A stretch of 12,392 nucleotides of DNA from Candidatus Moraniibacteriota bacterium (GTDB lineage Bacteria; Patescibacteriota; Minisyncoccia; Moranbacterales; UBA9337). The stretch spans positions 1,742 to 14,133 of the forward strand of contig JALNYX010000023.1 in assembly GCA_023229615.1 (NCBI GenBank), read 5' to 3'. This document shows, in pieces, positions 6,026 to 11,600 of this stretch (within the stretch, counting starts at the first letter, position 1; each line of letters begins with the position of its first letter). The translations under genes and the position numbers were made by a program. The notes under the pieces are model-generated. The model saw nothing but the letters and a program-made list of their open reading frames with translations, was not told where the DNA came from and made no database searches.

Positions 6026-6054
6026 TTGACGAAATGATTTTTTTCCAGTAATAT
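6026..6054 (+). promoter_or_regulatory. Promoter of tRNA-Pro
   Basis: TTGACG (6026-6031) and TAATAT (6049-6054) are separated by 17 bp, close to the sigma-70 consensus. The predicted start near 6061 is about 20 bases before the mature tRNA end. Confidence 0.65.
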
Positions 6055-6081
6055 GGGTGAAGTTGGTTAGGATAAAGATAA

Positions 6082-6152
6082 CGGAGTGTGGTGTAGTGGC
6101 AGCACGAGTGGTTTGGGACCATTTAGTCTGAGTTCGATTCTCAGCACTCCGA
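6082..6152 (+). tRNA. tRNA-Pro (anticodon UGG)
   Basis: The cloverleaf is complete. The acceptor stem is 6082-6088 with 6145-6151, the D arm 6091-6105, the anticodon stem 6107-6111 with 6119-6123, and the T arm CTGAG/TTCGATT/CTCAG is 6128-6144. The 7-base anticodon loop (6112-6118) holds TGG at 6114-6116 after the invariant T. C1-G72 and A73 are proline identity elements. CCA is not encoded and must be added. UGG can read all four proline codons if the wobble base is suitably modified. The gene has its own promoter and terminator. Confidence 0.95.
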
Positions 6153-6169
6153 CAAATTGAATTACCAAT

Positions 6170-6200
6170 AAAAACTGCCGGCATAATGCCGGCAGTTTTT
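6170..6200. terminator. Terminator after tRNA-Pro
   Basis: A 14-bp perfect stem (6170-6183 with 6187-6200), closed by a TAA loop, carries five A on the left and five T on the right. It ends tRNA-Pro transcription and is symmetrical enough to work on the minus strand too. Confidence 0.85.
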
Positions 6201-6214
6201 ATATTTTAAAGCAT

Positions 6215-6246
6215 AAAAAACAGCGATTCCATGTGGGAATCGCTGT
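6215..6246 (-). terminator. Terminator of the MlaC-like gene
   Basis: An 11-bp perfect stem (6220-6230 with 6236-6246) with a 5-base loop is followed, on the minus strand, by six T (6220-6215). It lies about 30 bp after the stop codon of the minus-strand gene. Confidence 0.8.
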
Positions 6247-6276
6247 GGCGGAGTGTTGTAATAAAAAATTTATTTT

Positions 6277-6837
6277 TCACTCTGCTTTTGTTATTTTTGC
6301 CATAATATCCGTCGAACTCATTGAGTTCAGTTGCGAGCGGTAGTTGGCGACTAGGCTCACACCCCCAATTACAATATCGTAAATCTTCCATTGTCCATTA
6401 GCAGATAATCTCATTCTATATGCGATGGGTATTTCTATCTGATTTCGTACGATTTTCGTAGAAACATTATAGATGCCATTTTTTGTTCTCTGCCCGAGAA
6501 AAATAATTTCAGAGGTTGAAGATTTTCCGGAAATTTTTTCATAGTAAGCTTCGAAAATTTTCCGAGAAAATCCATGAACAAAATTTTCTTGGTCTTCGGG
6601 AGAAAGAGTTCCCCATTTTGCCCCAAGCGCTCGTTTGGAGATTTCATTGAAGTCGAAAACGCTTTCGACAATAATGAAAACATCCTCTTTTTTTGTTGAG
6701 TCGTCCAAAATAAGGACGATTGCCTCAATTTTTTCTTTCAAAATTTCCATCGGTTCTGCTGAATCGGCAGAGCAAGAAGAAAAAGAAAAAAATATAAAAA
6801 ATACAGCAGAAATACCAGCTAAGAATAATTTTTTCAT
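6277..6837 (-). CDS. MlaC/Ttg2D-family exported protein (phospholipid-binding type)
   Basis: The 186-residue product has a signal peptide (MKKLFLAG followed by a Phe-rich core) ending near Cys22; the FSSC context is only a weak lipobox. The rest matches MlaC: FDFNEISKRALGAKWGTLSPEDQENF, FEAYYEKISG, the central IPIAYRMR strand and the C-terminal YDIVIGGVSLVANYRSQL. In diderm bacteria MlaC carries phospholipids between the MlaA outer-membrane complex and the MlaFEDB transporter. No mlaA, B, D, E or F is visible here, so the gene is an orphan in this window, and in a monoderm-like CPR cell its partner is unclear. The start at 6837 is well supported by AAGGAG (6850-6845) on the minus strand. It is transcribed divergently from tspO and ends at its own terminator. 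Family confident, role not. Confidence 0.85.
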   Translation of the reverse strand: MKKLFLAGISAVFFIFFSFSSCSADSAEPMEILKEKIEAIVLILDDSTKKEDVFIIVESVFDFNEISKRALGAKWGTLSPEDQENFVHGFSRKIFEAYYEKISGKSSTSEIIFLGQRTKNGIYNVSTKIVRNQIEIPIAYRMRLSANGQWKIYDIVIGGVSLVANYRSQLNSMSSTDIMAKITKAE

Positions 6838-6995
6838 AATCTTTCTCCTTTTGAATTTTGAAAGTTTTTAAAATACAAAAATACATAAGAACTGTTGTTT
6901 TCATTTTCCCATTATATTGGCATATTTTCAAGAGAATGTAAATGGTTGGTGTGTGGATAAAATTTTGGAGAAATGGTAGAATGAAAAGGTAAAAA

Positions 6996-7025
6996 ATGAA
7001 TAAAATAAAAATGAATAAAATAAAA
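6996..7025 (+). repeat. Tandem duplication of the tspO start (2 x 15 bp)
   Basis: The 15-bp unit ATGAATAAAATAAAA occurs twice in direct succession (6996-7010, 7011-7025), so the protein begins MNKIKMNKIK. Both ATGs are in frame, so either could initiate; a slip of one unit would be silent for the rest of the protein. Confidence 0.95.
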
Positions 7026-7481
7026 CTTTCCATTTCAATTGTCATCCCTCTTTTTGCCGGATTTTTGGGATCAATTTTTACCAACACTTCTGTCGCTACT
7101 TGGTATCAGACACTGTCTGTACCGCCTCTTAATCCCCCCAGCTGGGTTTTTGCGCCAGTGTGGACTGTTCTATATATAATGATGGGAATCGCCTTCTACC
7201 TAGTCTGGAGAAAGAAAGAAACAGGGCGGGATATTTTTTGGTCAGTCTGGATATTTTTTGTGCAATTGTTTTTCAATATATTGTGGTCGCTTTTGTTTTT
7301 CGGAATGGAAAATCCAATGCTGGCTTTGTGGGGAGTTGGAATGTTATGGATCACGATTTTTCTTAATGTTATCGCTTTTGCCAGAGTGGAAAAAAAATCC
7401 GCCTGGCTGATGCTTCCTTATCTTGTTTGGGTAAGTTTCGCCGCTTATCTGAACTACGCGATTTTTATTTTGAATTCTTGA
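6996..7481 (+). CDS. tspO: TspO/MBR family membrane protein
   Basis: TspO proteins are five-helix membrane proteins that bind porphyrins, haem intermediates and sterol-like ligands, and are often linked to oxidative or envelope stress. At 161 residues the length fits. The protein is Trp-rich and has the family landmarks: GFLGSIFT in helix 1, the WYQTLSVPPLNPPSWVFAPVWTVLYIMMGIA-like block (read as WYQTL, PPLNPP, WVFAPVWTVLY), the FFVQLFFNILWSLLFF helix, and a C-terminal YLVWVSFAAYLNYAI helix. The first ATG (6996) has a modest AAAAGG about 8 bp upstream and is preferred. A second ATG at 7011 comes from a tandem duplication of the first five codons, with no ribosome binding site of its own. TGGTAGAAT at 6974-6982 resembles an extended -10 box, but would start transcription very close to the first ATG. 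Confidence 0.93.
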   Translation: MNKIKMNKIKLSISIVIPLFAGFLGSIFTNTSVATWYQTLSVPPLNPPSWVFAPVWTVLYIMMGIAFYLVWRKKETGRDIFWSVWIFFVQLFFNILWSLLFFGMENPMLALWGVGMLWITIFLNVIAFARVEKKSAWLMLPYLVWVSFAAYLNYAIFILNS

Positions 7482-7489
7482 AATAAACA

Positions 7490-7526
7490 TTGTTTGAATG
7501 CGTATTATAAATAAGTTTGTTTGAAT
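7490..7526 (+). promoter_or_regulatory. Direct repeats upstream of the ECF sigma gene
   Basis: TTGTTTGAAT occurs at 7490-7499 and again at 7517-7526, a 27-bp period, directly before the sigma factor gene, with a TATTATAAA stretch between them. It could be a paired activator site or an autoregulated promoter element. No consensus promoter can be fixed here. Confidence 0.25.
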
Positions 7527-7549
7527 TTCTTGGCTAATTTTGCCTATTT

Positions 7550-8131
7550 ATGATCAGAGAGAAATGTGAAAATAAAACCGATGAAGAGCTTGTTTTGCTT
7601 GCCTTAGAGAATCAGGATTTTTATGAATGTTTAGTGGAAAGATATGAAGAAAAGCTGGCTCGATATATTCGGAGAATTTCTGCTTCTTCAAAAGAGGATG
7701 TGGAAGATTTGTTGCAAGAAATTTTCGTGGCGGTGTATCGAAATTTGAATGACTTCGACTCAGGTTTGAAATTTTCTTCTTGGATTTATCGTATTGCACA
7801 TAATAAGACAATCAGCAGTTGGCGAAAAACAAAGAGTCGTCCGCAGATGGTTCGTTCGGAAGAAGCTCAAGAACTGGTAAAAATAGTTTCTAGTGATGAG
7901 GATATGGCAAAAGATTTGGAAAAGAAATTTGATTCCAAGCAGGTAGAGAAAATACTTCAAGGGATGGACGAAAAATATCGCGAAGTTTTGGTGTTGAAAT
8001 TTATTGAAGATAAGGATTATCAGGAAATTTCAGATATTTTGAAAAAACCGATGGGAACGGTGGGAACATTGATTCGAAGGGCGAAAAAACAATTTCGAGA
8101 TATTGTTGAAAAAGAAAATATTGATGTATAA
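7550..8131 (+). CDS. ECF-type RNA polymerase sigma factor
   Basis: This 193-residue protein has only the sigma-2 and sigma-4 regions, the ECF (group 4) layout. Sigma-2 covers about 25-95, with DVEDLLQEIFVAVYRNLNDFD for core binding and FSSWIYRIAHNKTISSWRK for -10 recognition. Sigma-4 covers about 133-185, with MDEKYREVLVLKFIEDKDYQEISDILKKPMGTVGTLIRRAKK, including the helix-turn-helix that reads the -35 element. The linker is acidic and polar. ECF factors redirect RNA polymerase to stress or envelope regulons and are normally held by a cognate anti-sigma. The next gene, 21 bp downstream, is a membrane protein fitting that role. ATG 7550 gives the expected N-terminus although no Shine-Dalgarno site is visible. 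Which signal it answers is unknown. Confidence 0.92.
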   Translation: MIREKCENKTDEELVLLALENQDFYECLVERYEEKLARYIRRISASSKEDVEDLLQEIFVAVYRNLNDFDSGLKFSSWIYRIAHNKTISSWRKTKSRPQMVRSEEAQELVKIVSSDEDMAKDLEKKFDSKQVEKILQGMDEKYREVLVLKFIEDKDYQEISDILKKPMGTVGTLIRRAKKQFRDIVEKENIDV

Positions 8132-8152
8132 TTTTTTGTTAAAAGTAAAAAA

Positions 8153-8926
8153 ATGGAAGGAAAAATAAGCGGGAAAGTGCTGGAAAAAATAAAACAGGAA
8201 AAAATAAAGCCTGATCCAAAATGGAAGTTTTTGGTTAAGGACTATCTGGTGTGGACCTCTTTCGGCGCAGCTGTTTTTATTGGAGGTATCGCCGTGGGAA
8301 GTATGGCATTTGTTTTGATAAACAGCGATTGGGATATCTATCCTCGAGCCGGAGAGAACTTTTCCGAATATTTGGCGATGAGCTTGCCATTTTTTTGGAT
8401 AATTGCTTTGGTGGGAGTTTCTTTTTTGTCATTTTACAACTACCGTCATACGAAAAAGGGATATCGAACCAATCCTTTCGCCATTATCGGATCCAGCATC
8501 GTTCTTAGTCTTGCGTTAGGTGTGCTTTTTTATCAAATCGGATTAAGTGAAAAAGTTGAAAGAAGCATCTCTTATTCAATTCCATATTACGGGAGAAGTA
8601 ATGAATATCGGGCGAAAGTTTGGAGTCAGCCGGAGATGGGGTTAATAGCGGGAACGGTTATTTTTCTGGAGAGCAAAGATAATTTTGAAATCGAAGGATT
8701 TGATGGGAATATTTGGATAATAAAAGGGGATGATATCTTGTGGCGACCAAGGATTATTCAAAAAGAAGGAGCGCAGGTAAAAGTTTTGGGTGAAACAGAA
8801 GACCAAAAACAACATATTTTTTATGGAAAAGAAGTGCGTCCTTGGATTGGGGTATATGAAGACAGGAAACCTCCATCGCCCCAAGTTATATTGGAAGAAA
8901 ATGAGGTTGAAAGATTTGATAATTAA
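8153..8926 (+). CDS. Three-helix membrane protein, probable anti-sigma partner of the ECF factor
   Basis: I do not recognise a named family. The 257-residue protein has a basic N-terminal segment (about 1-30), then hydrophobic helices at about 33-56, 74-95 and 108-129, then a polar C-terminal domain of about 125 residues. The Lys/Arg-rich loop YNYRHTKKGYR between helices 2 and 3 puts that loop and the N-terminus inside and the C-terminal domain outside. The outer domain (PEMGLIAGTVIF, FEIEGFDGNIWII, AQVKVLGE, KEVRPWIGVY) alternates strands and turns like a small beta domain. It follows the sigma gene by 21 bp on the same strand, so the two are probably co-transcribed. Cytoplasmic sigma-binding tail plus outer sensor is the usual anti-sigma plan. 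There is no zinc-binding HxxxCxxC motif. The role is inferred from context. Confidence 0.6.
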   Translation: MEGKISGKVLEKIKQEKIKPDPKWKFLVKDYLVWTSFGAAVFIGGIAVGSMAFVLINSDWDIYPRAGENFSEYLAMSLPFFWIIALVGVSFLSFYNYRHTKKGYRTNPFAIIGSSIVLSLALGVLFYQIGLSEKVERSISYSIPYYGRSNEYRAKVWSQPEMGLIAGTVIFLESKDNFEIEGFDGNIWIIKGDDILWRPRIIQKEGAQVKVLGETEDQKQHIFYGKEVRPWIGVYEDRKPPSPQVILEENEVERFDN

Positions 8927-8957
8927 ATCTTGAAAGAAAAAAAAGCGGTTAACGTAA

Positions 8958-8988
8958 TATAATTCGTGAGTGAAAAACGCGTTTTCAC
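8958..8988 (+). promoter_or_regulatory. -10 element and inverted repeat before the secreted-protein gene
   Basis: A consensus TATAAT (8958-8963) is followed by an inverted repeat with 7-bp arms, GTGAAAA (8970-8976) and TTTTCAC (8982-8988), around ACGCG. Transcription would begin about where the repeat begins, so it could be an operator or a leader hairpin. No good -35 box stands 17 bp upstream; the closest, TTGAAA (8930-8935), is 22 bp away. Confidence 0.35.
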
Positions 8989-9022
8989 AAGGGTAATAAT
9001 TAAATTTAAAAATTGTAATTCA

Positions 9023-9505
9023 ATGAGTAATCAAAAACTTATCGTTGGAACATCAGTATTAGTAGCTGTAATTTTGGCTGGGGCTTACTCGGTTTCACAA
9101 GCATACCGAGGAGATTATTCCCAAAAAGGTCCGAATTATTCTCAAGAAAGACACGATGCAATGGAGCAAGCGTTTGCAAATAACGATTATCAGGCATGGA
9201 AGAAATTGATGGAGCAAAATCAATTTCAAGGCAGAGTGATGAGCGTTGTGAATGAACAAAATTTTGCCAAGTTTGCCGAAGCTCATCGTTTGTCAGAAGA
9301 GGGGAAATATGCCGAGGCCGATCAAATTCGCGCTGAACTCGGACTTCGAACCCAAGATGGTCAAAGAGCCGGTATGGGACAGAATAAACAAGGAAGAGGT
9401 ACTGGAGTTGGACAAGGACAAGGACAAGGAAGAATCGGTGGCGGAGGTTGCGGACAAGCATTTGTTGATGCCAATAGTGATGGCATATGCGATCGATTGC
9501 AATAA
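9023..9505 (+). CDS. Small exported protein with C-terminal DxNxDGxxD motif
   Basis: I do not recognise a named family. From ATG 9023 the 160-residue product starts with a signal or anchor helix (KLIVGTSVLVAVILAGAYSV) and then becomes polar and secreted. The middle (about 40-110) is helical and charged, with ERHDAMEQAFANNDYQAWKKLM and FAKFAEAHRLSEEGKYAEADQIRAELG. A Gly/Gln-rich linker follows, encoded partly by three GGACAA repeats (9410-9427). The end, FVDANSDGICDRLQ, resembles a single calcium-binding loop of the dockerin or thrombospondin-3 kind. GTG 8966 would place a basic, non-signal extension before the helix and lies upstream of the likely transcription start, so it was not chosen. 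It follows the sigma and membrane genes and may be their effector or a sensor. It is loosely reminiscent of Spy/CpxP in size and helicity only. Confidence 0.7.
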   Translation: MSNQKLIVGTSVLVAVILAGAYSVSQAYRGDYSQKGPNYSQERHDAMEQAFANNDYQAWKKLMEQNQFQGRVMSVVNEQNFAKFAEAHRLSEEGKYAEADQIRAELGLRTQDGQRAGMGQNKQGRGTGVGQGQGQGRIGGGGCGQAFVDANSDGICDRLQ

Positions 9506-9509
9506 TTCA

Positions 9510-9537
9510 GACATAAGACATAAGACATAAGACATAA
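9510..9537 (+). repeat. Heptamer tandem repeat, 4 x GACATAA
   Basis: Four exact copies of GACATAA run from 9510 to 9537, between the stop codon and the terminator. A 7-bp unit is not codon-sized, and the array is non-coding, so it is probably a simple slippage-prone repeat. Confidence 0.9.
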
Positions 9538-9551
9538 AGACTTAAGGAAAT

Positions 9552-9590
9552 AAAAAAGCCCCGAGTGATTTCTCACTCGCGGGCTTTTTT
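9552..9590. terminator. Bidirectional terminator shared by the secreted-protein gene and tRNA-Val
   Basis: A long stem (9552-9568 with 9573-9590, one bulged C at 9580) has a TTTC loop, six A on the left and six T on the right. It separates a plus-strand gene from a minus-strand tRNA that ends at 9595 and can serve both. Confidence 0.88.
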
Positions 9591-9594
9591 CTTG

Positions 9595-9668
9595 TGGACG
9601 ATACTGGACTCGAACCAGTGACCTCTGCAATGTCAATGCAACGCTCTAACCAGCTGAGCTAATCGTCC
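9595..9668 (-). tRNA. tRNA-Val (anticodon GAC)
   Basis: On the minus strand the cloverleaf is complete. The acceptor is GGACGAT/ATCGTCC, the D arm GCTC/GAGC encloses AGCTGGTTA, the anticodon stem is TTGCA/TGCAG, and the T arm is ACTGG/TTCGAGT/CCAGT. The anticodon loop TTGACAT gives GAC, reading GUC and GUU valine codons. The discriminator is A and CCA is not encoded. No convincing promoter separates it from ftsH, whose stop is 70 bp upstream, so it may be processed from the ftsH transcript. Confidence 0.95.
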
Positions 9669-9678
9669 TTTTGATATC

Positions 9679-9712
9679 GGGTAAAACACTAAAATATTTT
9701 AGTGTTTTACCC
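9679..9712. repeat. 34-bp perfect palindrome between ftsH and tRNA-Val
   Basis: The left arm 9679-9695 (GGGTAAAACACTAAAAT) is the exact reverse complement of the right arm 9696-9712, with no spacer. In RNA it would make a long stem with a tight loop. No T tract follows on either strand, so it is not a standard terminator. It lies 26 bp after the ftsH stop and 10 bp before the tRNA. It could be an RNA-processing site, a factor-binding site or a mobile-repeat remnant. Confidence 0.92.
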
Positions 9713-9738
9713 TAGACTAGATGCTTTTCCTTGTTTTT

Positions 9739-11580
9739 TTATTCTTTTTCCTCCTGATTTTCTTCTTTTATGCCAATCAATTTGTCATATTCTTCCTTTT
9801 CGATCGTTTCTTTTTCAAGCAGTTCGTCGGCGATTTTTTTGAGAATATCTTTTTTCTCAGTTAGAATTTTTTCTGCGGTTTGGCGGGCATCTTCGATAAA
9901 TCTGGAAACCTCTTTGTCGATTTCATCAGCGGTTCTTTCTGAATAATCTTTTTCTTCGCTCATTTCTCTACCCAAGAAAATCATTTCTTCTTTCTTTCCG
10001 AAAGTGCGCGCTCCTAAATTGCTCATTCCAAATCTCGTGACAAGACTGCGAGCCAAATGAGTGGCTCTTTCCAGGTCGTTAGAAGCTCCGGTGGTAATAT
10101 CGCCAATGGTGATTTTTTCGCTTACATATCCTCCCAAAAGCGTCGCTAGTTCATCAATAAAATGCGCGCGACTTTCCAATCTTTTGTCTTCTTGCGGGAC
10201 GGACATTGTGTATCCGCCGGCTCGTCCGCGGGAAATGATGGAAATTTTTTGCACCGGGTCAGCGTTTTCCAAGCTGGAGGCAACTAAAGCGTGGCCAGCC
10301 TCATGGTAGGCGATAATTTCTTGTTCTTTTTTGTTAATTGCCCGGCTTCTTCTCTCTGGTCCAAGCATTACTTTTTCAATTGATTCTCGCAACTCCTGAT
10401 TGCTGAGCATTTTTTTGTTTCGTCTCGTGGTCAAAATAGCTGCTTCATTAAGAAGATTTGCCAAATCGGCTCCGGAAAAACCGGGAGTTCTTTGGGCGAT
10501 AATTTTCAAATCAACGTCACTTTCCAATGGTTTTCCCTTGCTGTGTATTTTTAAGATAGCTTCCCTTTCCTTGATGTCAGGAAGATCCATTGTTACGCGA
10601 CGGTCAAAGCGTCCTGGACGAAGTAGGGCAGGATCAAGAACGTCCGGGCGGTTGGTGGCGGCAATAACGATTACACTGGTGTTGGTTTCAAATCCATCCA
10701 TTTCAACGAGAATTTGATTGAGTGTTTGTTCTCGCTCATCGTGTCCTCCACCTAGTCCGGCTCCGCGGTGTCGTCCAACGGCATCAATTTCATCAATAAA
10801 AACAATCGAAGGGGCATTTTTCTTGGCCTGCTTGAAAAGATCGCGAACGCGACTGGCACCGACTCCGACAAACATTTCCACAAATTCACTTCCGCTGATG
10901 TTGAAAAATGGAACTTGCGCTTCGCCAGCGACTGCGCGTGACATCAAAGTTTTTCCAGTTCCAGGAGAGCCAAGTAGTAGAACTCCTTTGGGAATTTTTG
11001 CGCCCATTTCCAAGAATTTTTTCGGGTGCTTGAGAAATTCAACAATTTCCATAAGCTCTTCTTTGGCTTCCTGCGCTCCGGCGACATCGGCAAAAGTAAT
11101 GCGATTTTTTTTGTCTTTCGGATCAATCATTCGAGCTCGGCTAGTGCCAAATGAGAGTGCTTGCGAGTTTCCTCTTTGCGCTTGGCGCATCATAAACCAA
11201 AGGAAAGCGCCAATAAGGATGAAAGGCAAAAGAAAAGGAAGAATGGCGGCGGCCCAGGAAGAAGTGGCGGATTCTGTTTTTACTTCTAATTTTATATTCT
11301 GAAGTTTTTCCGTTGAAACTCCGTAATTGATAAGTGATTCTGTTAATGAGGAGTCGGTTTCTTTGACAGCTTTTTCTTTTGTTTTGTCCGTAAGTTCAAT
11401 TTCAAGTGTGTTGTTTTTTATAGCTATGGAGGATACTTTTCCGTTGTTGATTTGACTAGCCAATTCACTGAGGGAAATTTCTGCCGGTTTTTGGGCGGGA
11501 GAATTGAAAAGAATTGATATTCCGAAAATGGCTAAAAAAATTATGATTATAATTCCGATATTTTTGGTTAATTTGTCCAT
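9739..11580 (-). CDS. ftsH: ATP-dependent zinc metalloprotease FtsH
   Basis: FtsH is a hexameric inner-membrane AAA+ protease that extracts and degrades damaged membrane proteins and short-lived regulators. The 613-residue protein is complete. Transmembrane helices are at about 8-25 and 110-131 with an extracytoplasmic domain between them. The AAA domain has Walker A GSPGTGKT (204-211; most homologues have GPPGTGKT), Walker B VFIDEID (260-266), the pore-loop FVGVGASRVR segment, and the second region of homology NRPDVLDPALLRPGRFDRR. The zinc protease domain has HEAGH (426-430) and a third-ligand Asp in TTGASNDLERAT (about 502). A Glu/Lys-rich coil ends the protein. ATG 11580 gives the right N-terminus, though the A/T-rich gap of 20 bp after tilS holds no Shine-Dalgarno site. 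tilS-ftsH adjacency is widespread in bacteria. Confidence 0.98.
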   Translation of the reverse strand: MDKLTKNIGIIIIIFLAIFGISILFNSPAQKPAEISLSELASQINNGKVSSIAIKNNTLEIELTDKTKEKAVKETDSSLTESLINYGVSTEKLQNIKLEVKTESATSSWAAAILPFLLPFILIGAFLWFMMRQAQRGNSQALSFGTSRARMIDPKDKKNRITFADVAGAQEAKEELMEIVEFLKHPKKFLEMGAKIPKGVLLLGSPGTGKTLMSRAVAGEAQVPFFNISGSEFVEMFVGVGASRVRDLFKQAKKNAPSIVFIDEIDAVGRHRGAGLGGGHDEREQTLNQILVEMDGFETNTSVIVIAATNRPDVLDPALLRPGRFDRRVTMDLPDIKEREAILKIHSKGKPLESDVDLKIIAQRTPGFSGADLANLLNEAAILTTRRNKKMLSNQELRESIEKVMLGPERRSRAINKKEQEIIAYHEAGHALVASSLENADPVQKISIISRGRAGGYTMSVPQEDKRLESRAHFIDELATLLGGYVSEKITIGDITTGASNDLERATHLARSLVTRFGMSNLGARTFGKKEEMIFLGREMSEEKDYSERTADEIDKEVSRFIEDARQTAEKILTEKKDILKKIADELLEKETIEKEEYDKLIGIKEENQEEKE

Positions 11581-11600
11581 GTTTTATTTTTTAGTATAAA

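Noticed and set aside
8966..9022. GTG start giving a 179-residue secreted protein
   Set aside because: It would put 19 basic and polar residues before the signal helix and lies at or before the predicted transcription start.
10718..11302. 194-codon plus-strand open frame
   Set aside because: It is antisense to the ftsH AAA domain and has the Pro/Ser/Arg-rich look of a shadow frame.
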